Shown: positions 11,313 to 22,949, counted from the stretch's first letter. The stretch is DNA of 64,000 nucleotides from Emydura subglobosa (GCA_007922225.1 ML679961.1:7485702-7549701), one strand, 5' to 3'. The notes: generated by a model from the sequence alone, not told the origin. Numbers and translations are program-made.

Positions 11313-11863
11313 CAGTGGTTCCCAACCATTTTGGCTCGAGGGCCACAGGTATTATTTTTACAACCCTGAAGGGCCACTAGTCTCTGCCAGCAGCGCGCGC
11401 GCACACACACGCACACGCACACACACACGCACACACACACACACACACTCTCTGCAGCCGGACGGAAGGCATTCGACAAGGAGGCTGCCTCCTCACCGAT
11501 CTCCTGTCCCCCTGGCTGCAGCAGAGAAAGCGCACGTGTCCTGTAGCCCTGTGCACTCCACCTGGGTTCCTAGGCAGTGGCTCCCTTCTGCAGCCAGAGG
11601 GACAAGAGATCAGTGCTCCACTCCTTCTGGCTCCAGCAGGGACCCCAGCGCCCAGGCAGAGCACTTTGCCGTGCTCCCTGTACAGCCAGGGGCAGGGCAG
11701 CGCTGATCTCCCATCCCCTTGACTGCAGCAAGGAGCCTGCACCGGTCTTATAGCCCTAGCAACGCGCTCCGCCTGGGTCCTTAGGCAGCGGCCCCCTTCT
11801 GCAGCCAGCGGGAGGGGAGCCGCAGGCCACTTGAAAGACCGGGCCATCGGTTGAGAACCCCTG
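11313..11863. mobile_element. Non-autonomous hAT element, 551 bp, perfect 8-bp TSD
   Basis: The terminal inverted repeats are 'cagtggttcccaacc' on the left and 'ggttgagaacccctg' on the right, the classic ends of the hAT superfamily. Exact 8-bp direct repeats of agttacat flank it at 11305-11312 and 11864-11871, the target-duplication length expected for hAT. Inside are a (CA)n microsatellite and a diverged direct duplication with a period of about 206 bp (about 11496-11600 against 11702-11815). A truncated opposite-orientation copy of its left end lies at 40735-40803. No transposase is encoded. Confidence 0.9.
11393..11450. repeat. (CA)n microsatellite
   Basis: About 58 bases of alternating CA with GC interruptions, inside the hAT element. 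Likely length-polymorphic. Confidence 0.95.
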
Positions 11864-12212
11864 AGTTACATTGCTGCAATTCATTGCTTGCACTGGTGTA
11901 AACGAAGGCAGGATTTGGCCACGGGCTGTATGAGTGAGAGTTTTCTGGTCCTAGTTCATGGAGAGTTTTGTTATCTGACTGGGAAGAGCGTTCTGCCGGT
12001 ATCCGGAGGAATGGTACAGACAAGCAGGAAGATTAAAGAAGGCTGCGAAGCTGTGGATGGAAACAGCCGGCTGTAGATAATATCCAGGATAAGTTATCGA
12101 GGGCTGAACTGGAAGTATGGAAATGATCTGGAGTTTCAACTGATTAGAAAATTAAGCTGCTTACACTGCTAGCTTCTTTTTGTGTTGTTGCATTGACGCA
12201 CTTGTTCTGCAG

Positions 12213-12420
12213 GTATCAGCTAAGGATTACGCTGAGCGCCATGCATGCTATGATCCTGCAGTCCTTGTACGAGCATGACTCCCGCTGGAGTTACCGGGAT
12301 TATTGTCTATGTGAGGACTGGACCCCATGTGGTTTTAAAGACATTTTTCAGCATGACCGAGTGATGAAAAAATACGCTCTGGTACGAGTGGAGAATGAAT
12401 CTGTCATGCAGTGGATTTAA
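12213..12420 (+). CDS. Candidate terminal coding exon, product unknown
   Basis: A pyrimidine-rich tract (about 12173-12210) ends in 'ttctgcag' at 12205-12212, a good splice acceptor. An open frame follows in which one base completes a codon; the next 68 codons include Y-Q-L at the start, C-L-C-E-D-W-T-P-C in the middle and V-M-Q-W-I before the TAA at 12418-12420. An AATAAA lies at 12496-12501, 76 bases after the stop. Acceptor, frame, stop and polyadenylation signal are therefore in the right order for a last exon. I do not recognise the protein and see no convincing upstream exon, so it may be the 3' end of an unknown gene, a lncRNA exon, or chance. Confidence 0.3.
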
Positions 12421-12629
12421 ATCCCCGTTTCCATCAGAACACGTGGTTGTGTCTTCTATCGCTCATCCAAAGTTTAGCAAAGAAGTCACCTGAGAAATAA
12501 ATCTAGCAGCCACACCTAATGTATTCTGCTCCCGGGGTGAAGTGGTTTAAAACTCATCTCTGGTGAGAGAACAGCTCGCTTTCATTCAAATTCCTTGTGT
12601 CTGCCTGAAGTCAGTTAAGAAGCATAAGA

Positions 12630-12729
12630 CCTGATTCTCCTCTTGCTTACACCAGTCCACGCTGGTGTAAAGCTCCATTGACTCCCATGGTGGTACACCT
12701 GATTTAAACCTCTCTGAGTGCGAATCAGG
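12630..12729. mobile_element. MITE-like palindromic element
   Basis: It begins 'cctgattctcctcttgc' and ends 'gtgcgaatcagg', with matching inner blocks ('ttacaccagtccacgctggt' and 'ggtacacctgattt'). 'Cctgattc' at 12630-12637 is the exact complement of 'gaatcagg' at 12722-12729. Same family style as 7138-7224. No clear target duplication. Confidence 0.6.
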
Positions 12730-13736
12730 CCCCCTGAGCTATTCTGTAAGATGGCAAGGAATTGGTCACAGATTTCTTAATAGCTCTTCTGGGAAAACAA
12801 GACAGCTAATTGCCTGGGTGTACAGTCAGCCATGGAGGAGAAGCCTGCTTTGTGGAACAGAGGGAAAAGATGCTCCCATTCACAACCCTTTGCTTTTCTC
12901 CCCATCGTGTTATGAAGACAAACGGGTTTCTTGGTGGTTCCTTTTCAAGTTCCTGCTTGTCTCTGGACAGCAGGAAGAAGGGCACAGATGGGAACAGGTG
13001 GTGAAATGTATCTGCAAAATGAACACAGAGGGAAGCTGCCAGGCATTCTGGGCTGTGAGGTGCTCTAGAACCTTAGAAAGGGCCGATGAACTGACAAAAT
13101 AAGTCCCCACATTGTGAAATGACCCACCTGCTTCATAGGGAGCAAGGAAGGGTTAGATTCTGGCCTCAGTGATGTTGATGGCAAAGCTTCTATGGATTTC
13201 AGTGGGGTCAAAATTTCAGCCAGGGTTAACGAAGTGTTTTCTGAATTCAGTCAGATCCTGTTCCTCCAACCCTCATTCACATGAGTAAGTCTTCTTCGCA
13301 GGAGCTGTCCACTGAAGACAATGGGGCTTCTCACTGGCATATGGGTTACTCAGTCACGTGAGGCTTGGCAGGTTATAAATGACCTCTTCTGGCACTTGAA
13401 AAAGTGTGTGAATAAAAATGTAGGGCCAAGATTCTGCCTCCTTGACTCGACTGAGTTGTGCCTTACCGTGAACTGAAATGAATGGTTCTGTTCGTGAAGC
13501 AGGGCACGTCTCCGTGAGGAAAGGTGCTGGGATCCGGCTCACAATAGGGATTCACGGCTCTTGTAGCTAGACAGGGCTGTTCAGACCCAATTTGCTGCAT
13601 TTTGGCTGAAATTCGAACTGGTGAAACAACTCCGCATGGAACAGCTGGTTGATCACAACTTGATGTTTCACAGGGATCGTGTGGATTTTGATGACATTTT
13701 GGATGGAAATGTTTCAGACTGATTCAAAATCAACAC
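12730..13736. other. Unassigned 1 kb with weak MITE-like pieces
   Basis: Segments at 13145-13220, 13240-13345 and 13428-13555 contain 'gattctg', 'tttcagtgggg' and similar words of the palindromic families, but their ends are too degraded to define. From 13566 the sequence resembles the T-rich family. No gene recognised. Confidence 0.35.
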
Positions 13737-13746
13737 GGAATATTGT

Positions 13747-13940
13747 AAAACAGCGAGAGTTCTGTGGCACCTAACAAATTGATTTGGGCATAAGCATTTG
13801 TGGGCAGAAACCCAATCCGACGAAGTGGGTTTCTGCCATGAAAGCTTATGCCCAAATAAATTTGTTCGTCTTTAAGGTGCCACAGAACGCTCGCTGGTTT
13901 GCTAAAAACAGACTAACTCGGCTACCCCTCTGGAACTCAT
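13747..13940 (-). mobile_element. Foldback SINE-like retroposon, copy B
   Basis: Second copy of the element at 860-1066, in the opposite orientation. The palindromic arms are about 13751-13813 and 13822-13896 ('gcgagagttctgtggcac' against 'gtgccacagaacgctcgc'). The head module lies at the right end, near 13906-13933 ('actaactcggctacccctct' on the plus strand). Exact 10-bp direct repeats of ggaatattgt flank it at 13737-13746 and 13941-13950, a length typical of target-primed retroposition. There is no coding frame, and no poly-A tail is evident. Confidence 0.85.
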
Positions 13941-14034
13941 GGAATATTGTGTTTCCAACTTTCTCATTTCTCTCATGACTTGTTTTGGTGGGTGTATTAT
14001 ATTTCTGAACATTTTTGAGACCAGGCAGTAGCAC

Positions 14035-14680
14035 CGCAGAAAAGGATCTGGGGATTATTGTGGATCACAAACGGAATATGAGCCAATAAGGCGATGCAGT
14101 TGTGAAAAGGGCTAATATCGTTCTGGGGTGCGTTAACAGGAAAGTCATATGTAAGACATGGGAGGTGATTTTTCTCTTCCAGGTAGCACTGGTGAGGCCT
14201 TAGCTGCAGTACCGTGTCCAGTTTTGAGCACCTCACTTTAAGAAAGGTATGGACAAATCGGAGAAAGCTTAGAGGAGAGCAACAAAAATGATAAAAAAGT
14301 TTAGAAAATCTGACCTACGAGGAAAGATTTTAAAAACCTGTGTATGGTTAGCCTTAAGAAAGACTGAGGGAGAATCTGATAAATCTTTGAATATGTTAAG
14401 GGCTTTGATAAAGAGAATAGTGATCAGTTGTTCTCCATGTCCACAGAACGCAGAAGCAGTAATCTTCAGCAAGGGAGATTAAGGTTGGATATTAGGAAAA
14501 TCTTTCTAACTCTAAGGGTAGTTCAATACTGGAATAGCTTCCCAGGGAAGTTGCAGAATCCCCATCACTGGAGGTTTTTAAGAACAGGTTGGACAAGCAC
14601 CTGTCTGGGATGGTCTAGGTTTGCTTGGCCCTGCCTCTCAAGGTCTCTTCCAGCCCTCCATTTCTATGATTTTATAATTA
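14035..14680 (+). mobile_element. CR1 LINE 3' fragment
   Basis: Plus-strand CR1. The order is that of the C-terminal RT coding region and 3' UTR: 'aaggatctggggattattgtgg', 'ggtgaggcctta', 'gcacctcactttaag', 'gttggatattaggaaaatc', 'ggttggacaagcacctgtc', ending in 'cttccagccctcca' and 'tctatgattt'. It is about 650 bp, broken by stops, and 5'-truncated. Confidence 0.9.
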
Positions 14681-16884
14681 TCAAAATGTCTCATTGTGAT
14701 ACGTTCATTTCAGTGTTTCTGAATCCAATTTTTCTAGAAATTCTGTTCTGGGAAAAATGTCAGCTTTTCATCTTGACAAATTGCAGGATGTCAGGATTTC
14801 CCAGGGGATGGAAATTCCGTTTTCTGACCTGCTTTATCCGAAACCAAAGAAGCTACACCCTAGTCTTCTCCAAAAGCAGACTATACCCCCGAAAGATGCA
14901 CTGTGTGTTCACGACCTGAGCAAAGGATGCCCAAATACGGTGCAAAATGCTCGCTCGCTTTTCAAGCATGTGTCGAAAATGTGGGCCAATATTCTCCCAG
15001 CTGAAAGCACTGCAGGGAAGGAAGCATGTTGAAGCTTCCCCATACAGCTCTCATGGGCAGCTTTCCCGGTCCGTACAAACAAGGCCGCAGCCAGTGTTGG
15101 GTTACTGGCCTTTGGAAGGTTCCGGATACTTGTTAAATGGACCAATGACAAATGTGGTATAGGGAGATTGGGGGTTAAATGGTGAGAAGCTATATTTACC
15201 TTGGGTAGTAGGAACAATGTTGTTGTTACACGATCGATCAGACAGTGGGATACTTTAGGCCTGGTCTGAACTGAAGCCATTTCATTGAAGCCAAGGGAGT
15301 ACTTCGAATGTACAGCCTGATCCAATGCCCACTGCAGTAAATGGAAAGAGACCCATTGACTTTAATAAAGCTGGGCCAATTTACACCAGCAGAGAAGTTG
15401 GTCTTTAGGTTAGTCGGGTAGTTATGGCACAGTTATTAGGGGTGAGCACGGAGAGACTAGGGATTTAGGAAGAGATGGACCAGATTCTTTCAGCTTGCTG
15501 CACGGGTCCCAATCCAAAGCCAGATGCTGCTAAGTGAGTGTGGGGCGGGCTTGCTCTCCAGTCCTGTGTGAAAGTTCAGGAGTCGCGCATGCAGCTAAAG
15601 GCTGCTGGAGGGCAGGGGTGGGAGGTCACCCCGCTGTTCCCCTATTAGCTCCACCACTGCTTCAGAACTGTTCTTTTTAAACAATGCAGAGCCGGCTTCA
15701 GCTCATTTCCTTCCATGTCCTAGCAAAAGAAATCAACTAAATTAATCATCTTAGTAAATATTTACATTTCTTAATTGGTTTTTTTTTTTTTTGGTGAGTT
15801 TGTTTAAAGCAAAGTTAGGGCAAAAAATGTGTTCTGAGACGTGTCCGCACAAGGGAAAGCAACTTGCTTCTGAGCGGTGAACTTTGGAAGTAAAACTTAA
15901 ATGTGCAGGCATCTCCTCACGAGGTCCCATTGGCTCGTCCGTGTGGCGGCATCTNNNNNNNNNNCCACAGTAGACAAGTGACACCAGGGTTTCCCTGTCA
16001 CAGTGGATCGGGTTTGCCTGTGATCTGCTGGTATATAGGGTACAGGTAAGAACAGTGCTACCCTGCCACACCGTCTGCCCCCCCCCCCGGGCAGTAACTT
16101 CACTCCAACTAGCTCCGGGATTGCCTCTGAACATGTCTCCTCCTCTGCCGTCTTAGCCCAAACGGCTGCGCATCACTGGGGACTAAACAATCCATCATTC
16201 TGCCACACAGGCAGTTTCAGCCGCAGCTGTTCTGTGGATTTAAACCTGGTGCATTAAAAAGGAAGCCGCAATTTCTCAGGTGCAGGGAGGGAATCGGGCA
16301 CCTCTCGTGACATCAGTAAATGAACTGGAAAAGTTTCTCCTAGAAAGTCTGTGTTACACTGAGTCATTCTATTGTCTCTTTCCTTTGCTCACCTCCTGCT
16401 AGGATTCTCAGAGCCCATGTGGCCATCGTCTGGCTTGCTGCTGGCTGTAGCAGTCAAGACTGGAGTCTGCCGAACATAAGGAGCAGTGAAACTTGTAGGC
16501 CCTGGTTTTTTTCATAGGCGCAGTGTGTCAGGAACTGGGGCCTGGGTTAGAGCCAGAGAATGGGCAGGCCTGAGAGATCGAGCTAGAGTTGGGAGCTGGG
16601 GTCTGGAGCCAAGGGGGAAGCTGGAGATTAATAGCCAAGAACACCAGGTGAGGAAATAGGGCCCAGGAACAAGGCAGGGGCGGTCTCAGCAGCAGGTCAG
16701 GAATCTGCCTTGTTGCACAGACAACTTTCTGGTATTCCCTCTAAGCTTAAATAGTAGGTCTGGGCCAATCAGAGGTCATGGGAGAAGCTGCTAGTTCTCT
16801 GCCGTGGGCAGCACTTCCTGCAGTGACTGGTCTCCCAGGATGTGTTTGTCATGTTTTTGGGGTCCACCCAGACCAGTAAGGGGT
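14681..16884. other. 2.2 kb mostly unassigned, contains a gap
   Basis: A weak MITE-like piece lies at about 15310-15400 ('gcctgatccaatgcc', 'cccattgactttaataaa'). A T run lies at 15779-15792. About 16500-16860 reads like LTR-type sequence ('cagtgtgtcaggaactggggcc', 'ccagagaatgggcaggcctg' and a 'taagcttaaatagtagg' TATA-like stretch), but I cannot set its ends. No gene was recognised. Confidence 0.35.
15955..15964. other. Assembly gap (10 N)
   Basis: Ten N bases. The true size of the missing sequence is unknown; 10 may be a placeholder. Confidence 1.
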
Positions 16885-18345
16885 TCTGTCACCACTTGTC
16901 CCTAACCCTGAATGCCTTAAAATGCTCTGTTGCTGTCACTCCCTGTCTGGACGCTCCCAGCCAGCAGACAAGCATGCACTGAGTGTCTGTGTGTATTAAG
17001 CAGTCCCGTTTCGACAGCTCTGACTCCAGCAGCCTGCTGGTTACATCACAACCACACTCGGGTCTCCACCAGCTTTGGTCACTACTAGCCAGGAGACCCC
17101 ACCCCAACGCACCCCCAGTCCCGAACGTCCCCAAAACTGCCTCCCTGGAGTGTCCCGCCCTCTCCTGGAACACACAGAGAAGTAAATGAGGTCTGTTTGC
17201 TCCTTTAGAGCGACAAAAGCACATTGCAGCTTATTAACAAACCTGGGGTAAATACATCTTCAAGCACAGCTCTGAGCTGGTTTATTGTCAGAATACAGCA
17301 CGTTGATTAACAAAAGGACTTGGGTTAAGTGATACTAAGTAGAAGGAATAACGTTAGAAAGGGTTACAAACAAACAAAAGCAAACACGTGCTTTCTAATG
17401 GTTAAGACCTCACTTCAGCAGCTTAGTCTTTGTTCAGGGTAGTTTCCTCACTCGTTTTTTGTCCCCAGAGACAATAACCCCCTTTGACTGAAGGACCTGT
17501 TTTTCTCAGCTTGCAGGAGCGCTGGCCCCTGGTGTCTGCCCAGTGATGGATGCCAAGATGGCTTCTTCTCTCTCCTTATATCTTGCCAAACTCACTGTTT
17601 TGTCCCCAGACTCAGGATGACCTCTTGCTGTTCTTCCCTTCCTGCGGACTTCCCAGCCCCCTGCTGATATGTATGTAAGTGGGGTTTCCATTGTTTTTAG
17701 TCTCAGCTTGCTTAATTTCATTGTAGACCGGTAAATAGCTGCCTTCCTCCTGTTTAGGGGAAAGCCTCTTTCTTCCTTTGTTTGGTCACAGACTTTAAAG
17801 CATAGTATCAGTGAGTATCCATCATTCCTCGTATAGGGTTACTATATGTGTTTCACAATGATATTAATCACCAGTGTGTCATTAGCTCTCACAAAAGACT
17901 TTATTTGCTACGTGTTATAATACAGTGATGTTGTTTACAAGTGGTTAGTTCAATTGCATAACCTCTTGAGGGAGTCTGAACCCAAATAATATCGCCCCCA
18001 CTCGCTGGGTTGATGGCTTTGTTTACTTTTTATGTAAATCTCCTTCATTGTCTCTGCCTGGTGCCCAAACTGGTCAGACAAACAAATACACATTCCTTTG
18101 CCCAGATCGGAATGTGCTCTGCATTCCTTGCCAAACATATTTTCAGAACATGATTCCAGCCCATATTCACAGTGATTTGAACACACCCCATGCACACCTC
18201 ACGCAAGAATATTAATGACCAGGGCGATACTGGGTTTCCGATGATATCTTACATGAAATCTTTTGGGTCTATATCATGACAATAGTGTGTTAGGTGTAGT
18301 GAGTATGTCAGGCCTGATGAGTTACTGACACAGTAGTGAACTGCA
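16885..18345 (-). mobile_element. LTR-like repeat, copy 1 (boundaries uncertain)
   Basis: Shares ordered blocks with 30290-31170: 'gttacaaacaaacaaaagc' against 'gttacaaacacacacaagt', 'tatgtaaatctccttcattg' against 'tatgtaaatgtgcctttgtt', 'aacacaccccatgcacacc' against 'cacacaccccgtacatat', and an identical 'gagtatgtcaggcctga' near the right end. On the minus strand the repeat would open near a 'tgt' end, as LTRs do. No retroviral or Gypsy-type coding lies next to it, so it is best read as an old solo LTR. The left edge is uncertain and could include 16500-16880. Confidence 0.55.
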
Positions 18346-18398
18346 AATGAGCCTCTAGGTTACAATATGGTGCATTGACCATGGCTGTGCCGAGGCTG

Positions 18399-18731
18399 CA
18401 GTGCCCAAACTTTTCCTTTCCCCTCCTTACCAGTAATGGACTCTGTCCGTGCCCTCCCCTCCATTACTGCACAGTTGGCTCAGCAGAGGAACTTGGACTA
18501 AAGGTGGAGCTAGGGGCTGAACTGGGGATGGAGGAGGAGCAGGGGCTAGGAGCCGCGGTGGCCTGGGGCAGAGAGGGAATGAGGGTGGAGCAGGGCTGGG
18601 ATCAGAGTAGGGGATACAGCGGGGCTGGGGCTGGAGCAGGACTGGGTGACAGTCCCTCCCCACCCCTTGTGCCTCCCTGAAGGTTCCTCCGTGCCCCCTA
18701 GGGGGGCTGCCCCACAGTTTGAGGACCACTG
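18399..18731. mobile_element. hAT-like non-autonomous element
   Basis: The left end 'cagtgcccaaacttttcc' and the right end 'cagtttgaggaccactg' are imperfect inverted repeats of the hAT type. The inside is G-rich and repetitive ('ggagcaggggctagg', 'gaggagc'). I could not find a convincing 8-bp target duplication, so the exact ends are uncertain. Confidence 0.6.
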
Positions 18732-20090
18732 GCCTAGAGTCAGCGCTGCATCCTTCCCAAGGCAGCTGATCAGAGTGGTGAAAGGAGTGTAGTTTTTATG
18801 ATAAAGGCCTGAAATTTGCCAGAGTCTTAAGGCAGGAACTAATAAAGATGTTCAGGTCTGGGGCCATCGCCAGCTTATGTCCCATGGGCTGTGGCAGCCA
18901 TTTCCAATTCGGAATGTGGTTTTTTTCCACTGATTTTTTTCTAATACTGATGGTTTATGGTATTAAATCATCACAATGGATTTTTTGTGTGTACGTTTAT
19001 AGTCCTGTTGTCTGAGGTGTCCTAAAAACTAAAGCAATGATTTGTGATGGCCTGAGATTATACAAAAGTATTAAGAATGAATGTGCTCTGTAGCATATCA
19101 CCAGGGAGTATTTATTAAAATATGAATTACGTGGAAATATAACACAAGAAGCGTACAAGTTTCAGCTCAAACAGAAAGTTACATTTCTCTTTGCTGATAA
19201 GGATATTTCAGACTGATCGGTGTGGACTGTAACAGGATAGTGCTGTGTCTGAAAAAGATTGTAAAGGCAGCTTACATACACCTGCAGCCTAAAACAAATT
19301 CAGAAACAAGAAAGTCTTTCACAGTCTTCAGGGTATTGAGCCATTGCATTCCCCATCTTTTTCCCAGAAGAATTGCAATATGGGCTTGGAGATCTCCCTT
19401 GCAGGAAGTCTGCTGAAGGAGGAGAGTTTATTGCCATTGATAGGCTCTCTGAAAGGCTTGGTTTTGTGTTGCAATGTCTCTGTTACAACATGGTGTGCTG
19501 CTGCTGCCCCATCATCTCAAACTCCCTAGCAGAGATAGTCCCAGCAAGCTCTGCTATGTCACTGGTGTCCAGTTTAACTTAGTCTGCACTCTCTTCTGAG
19601 AAAGGGTTGCCCAGATCTACTATGACCTCAACAACTGCCTTGACATGTTATGCAAAACCACAACCATATTTCATATAGCCTTGTAGCATCTATTCCACTG
19701 ACTGAGTGGTGTGAGAAAGGGACAAGGCCAAAGACGAAGTGGCTTTAACCACCCAAGAAATGACACATGTTGGCTGAATGGAATTGATGGAAAGTCCTGC
19801 AGGGAGCTCAACTCAGCTTTTGCGGACAGTATATAGACGTGGAGACTAGCGCCTGTTGGGAATTTTTTGTTGGAAAGTCATTCCAATTAAAGAGAGTATG
19901 ACAGCGAGATCAGAATGACCAGATCCAGCTTCGTTTCAAACCAGCACGTTGGAGGATGGCGTGATATTGGATTCTGTCCTTATAATACTGAAGAAGATCT
20001 CCGACTGCATAATAAATCGGATGTGTACGTAACTAAGGAAATGCTGCACATCCCCTCCAGCTTCAGAATATACAAGGGACAAAATTTAGG
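18732..20090. other. Unassigned 1.36 kb
   Basis: Mixed AT-rich DNA without a recognised repeat or exon. The frame at 19915-20115 has no known domain and its C-terminal part runs into the T-rich repeat to the right. Confidence 0.4.
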
Positions 20091-20464
20091 GAGCTGGTCA
20101 GGATGTTTTGGATGAAAAGAGTTTTTTCCTGATTGGAAAAAATGGGCCTTTTATAAAAATGAAAATGTTCATGAAAAACCAACCGTCCATTTTTATTTTT
20201 TGTCACAAATGTTGGCTTTTTTAAATATATGTTTTCAGCTGAAAACATTTTCAGAGTGGCTATTGAAATGTTTTGTTTGCAGAACAGTGGGTTTTTAGTA
20301 AATGAGAGATTTCAATAATGGTTTTGATTAAAAAAAATTTCAAATATCAAAAATGTTGGGAAAAATGGGTCAATTTCTAATCTTATTGGGAGAAAAAAAA
20401 AATCTGACTTAGAAATGTCAGGTTGTGATGGGGGCAAAAATGGTTTTCACCTCTTAACCAGCTC
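20091..20464. mobile_element. T/A-rich MITE-like element
   Basis: Begins 'gagctggtca' and ends 'accagctc', giving exact 8-bp inverted ends. The inside is rich in 'gaaaa', 'ttttc' and 'aaaatgttcatgaaaaacc' motifs. Similar sequence lies at 10424-10840 and 34311-34720. It is non-coding. No target duplication is visible. Confidence 0.6.
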
Positions 20465-21735
20465 TGGGTGTATTTCAGTTATGGGTCCCGATCCCGAGGA
20501 GTGTTGTATGCTTGTGTTTCTCATCACTTGGAGATGTGGTGGCTCCTAAAGACTTGTCACTACAGATGCTGCTTTATGGGGTTTGGCAAAGCCAAGAGTT
20601 CTGTTGTCTTATACCAGGGAGTGTTCTGAATGGGAGCTGTCCTGACAGCAGAACAGAGGTACCCATTTACTGTCATCCCACCTGGCAAATATCTGCTCCC
20701 AAAACCTTTCCATCTGTACGTCTCTTTAATATCAGGTGTTCCCCAACTTGTGGTGGGAGGTGGTGCATGATGGAACTGTGGTGGTTCCGTTCATACATAT
20801 GCATTTTCATCCTCCCCTTCCTTTGACTTGAAGGAAGTCCTGGGTGAGTGGTGTTAGCTGGAAGTTAGTTTATTTACGATGGACGGAGAGCTGGGGTAGA
20901 TGGGGGTGGCACCTGAAAATGTAAGGACTTAACACAGACCTGGAGAGACGGCGTCTTCATCGCGCCGCTGTGTTAGCTTCTCGAGCGGGCGTCACTCCAG
21001 CTGTGCACGTGCGTTCTGGGAAAAGGAAATAATAAAAGGTAGCAGGTCCGACGCGTCCCCACCTCTCAGCAGTGTCTCATGAGCAGTTGCTTGTGCATTT
21101 CTCCTTGGCATGCTTGAGGGCGTAGCAATTTTACATGACGCGTAGGCTGTGGCACTAGATTATAAGGCTGGGTTCAGAAGGGAAACCACATGGCACCTCC
21201 ACTGCAGGAACTCCCTGTTGTTTTTCCCATCCTCTGAAGGAGAGGCTGCAGCTGAAATCTCGTTGGTTGGGCACCCATCAGGGTGGAGGATAATTCTGAT
21301 TAGCAAGGTGGGGTTTGGGTGGGAGAGTGGCACTTTTATCAAAGTGGCAGTGTCCGCCTGTCCTTTTCATCTGCGGTGTGATTGGTGCCAATAGATTTCA
21401 TGCATAGAACAAAAACAATCCTTTACACTTGCATAGTTAATCTAAGTTATTCCCTAGGAAGGGCAGTTCAGTAGTTGTGGACATGGTATTCTTCACTTCC
21501 TGTCTCAAACCCCTCAGTGCCGTTGCTGTGCGCAGCTCAAACAGCTGCTGTACTCTGCCCCAGAGGTGGCTGTACTGCAGTGTTGGGCAAGCAATATCTA
21601 AATCTCTGTCTAAACTACGCATTTGAATCTGCTCTCACGTACACTGATTTTACACCTATGTAACTTGACTGACTTCAGTGAAGTTGCTCCAGATTTACAC
21701 CTGTGTACCTGTCTGGGCGTGGAATCCAGCTTGAT
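20465..21735. other. Unassigned 1.27 kb
   Basis: No gene recognised. It contains the block at 21530-21580 that is shared with 49346-49396, and a possible MITE piece at 21620-21733 ('ttgactgacttcagtgaag', 'gatttacacctgtgtacc'). Confidence 0.35.
21530..21580 (+). repeat. Short block shared with 49346-49396
   Basis: Both places read approximately 'cagctcaaacagctgctgt', a cytosine-rich step, then 'ccagaggtggctg'. The sequence at 49 kb is diverged ('cagttctctcaattgctgtg') but keeps the order. This suggests one old interspersed repeat, which I cannot name. Confidence 0.4.
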
Positions 21736-21826
21736 GGGCCAGAGTCTTAGCTGGCGTAAAATGGCCTAGCACCATTGACTTCACTGGAACTGTTAATATG
21801 AGTGGGGGGGCCTCATAGTCTGGCCC
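21736..21826. mobile_element. MITE-like palindromic element
   Basis: 'Gggccaga' at 21736-21743 is the exact complement of 'tctggccc' at 21819-21826. The centre carries 'caccattgacttcactgg', a core word of this family. Non-coding; no clear target duplication. Confidence 0.6.
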
Positions 21827-22261
21827 TTCCTCTTGCACTGTGTTTCACAGAGACGTTATTCCCCTCTCTGAGCCGCAGGGTGAGAGAAGCAGCAAGATAT
21901 GCTGGAGAGCCCCCTCCTACCCCAGCCTGCCCTGGGAGCCAGGAGCTGAGACCGCGCCGAGATCACGCACGGCGGTTGTGAGCTGCCGACCCGGGCCCAG
22001 CCCACGTGGCTCGCTGGCGTTCCGTCGGTGCCGTCCCTGCCATGGCACGCGTTGCGAACGTAGGACCCAGGGGAATATTCCAACAATGCCTTTAAACTGA
22101 GACCGGACCAGGCAATGTGTCGCTTGGCATCTCTGCTTCCCTCCTGTACCAGGCGTGGCGCGGTGGATAGCAAAGTGATTCAGAATCCTCTGGGGCGATG
22201 TCACGCCGTAGAGGTAAAATTTCCTTCTTACACCTCCCATTTCAGAGCAATACGTAGACGA

Positions 22262-22850
22262 ATTATAGAAGATCAGGGTTAGAAGGGACCTCAGGAGGTC
22301 ATTTAATCCAAGTCCCTGCTCAAAGCAGGACCAACCCCAATGAAATCATCCCAGCCAGGGCTTGGTCAAGCCAGGCCTTAAAAACCTCTAAGGATGGAGA
22401 TTCCACCGTCTTCCTAGGTAACCCATTCCAGTGCTTCACCACCCTCCCAGGGAGAAAGCTTTTCCTAATATCCAACCTAGACCTCCCCCACTGCAACTTG
22501 AGACCATTGCTCCTAGTTCTGCCATCTGCCACCACTGAGAACAGCCTAGCTCCATCCTCCCTGGAACCCCCTTTCAGGTAGTTAAAGGCTGCTATCAAAT
22601 CCCCCCCTCATTCTTCTCTTCTGCGGACTAAATAAATCTAGTTCCTTCAGCCTCTCCTCATAAGTCTTGTGCTCCAGCCCCCAATCATTTTTGTTGCCCT
22701 CTGCTGGACTTTCTCCAATTTGTCCACATCCTTTCTGTAGTGGGGGGCCCAAAACTGGACGTAACACTCCAGATATGGCCTCACTAGTGCCGAATAGAGG
22801 GGAATAGTCACGATACGATCCATCTTGTAGAAGTACTGCATTTCGGGCTG
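22262..22850 (-). mobile_element. CR1 LINE 3' fragment
   Basis: Minus-strand CR1. The 3' end lies at about 22262, with 'gatcagggttagaagggacc' and 'tcaggaggtcatttaatcca' in plus orientation. Broken coding on the minus strand at 22320-22598 and 22582-22872 contains '[12 protein letters not shown]', '[10 protein letters not shown]', '[18 protein letters not shown]' and '[15 protein letters not shown]' in shifted frames. Same subfamily as the copies at 41948 and 52978. Confidence 0.93.
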
Positions 22851-22949
22851 ACCCAGACCGACTGCTTGCCATGGGACGTGACTTCGAGGCGCCTATTAAG
22901 GAACAAGCCTGTTATGGCTAGTGGACTGTGGGACAAAATGTCTTAGAGA

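Noticed and set aside
11377..11847. Long open frames through the CA repeat
   Set aside because: They lie wholly inside a non-autonomous hAT element and include the microsatellite read as amino-acid repeats.
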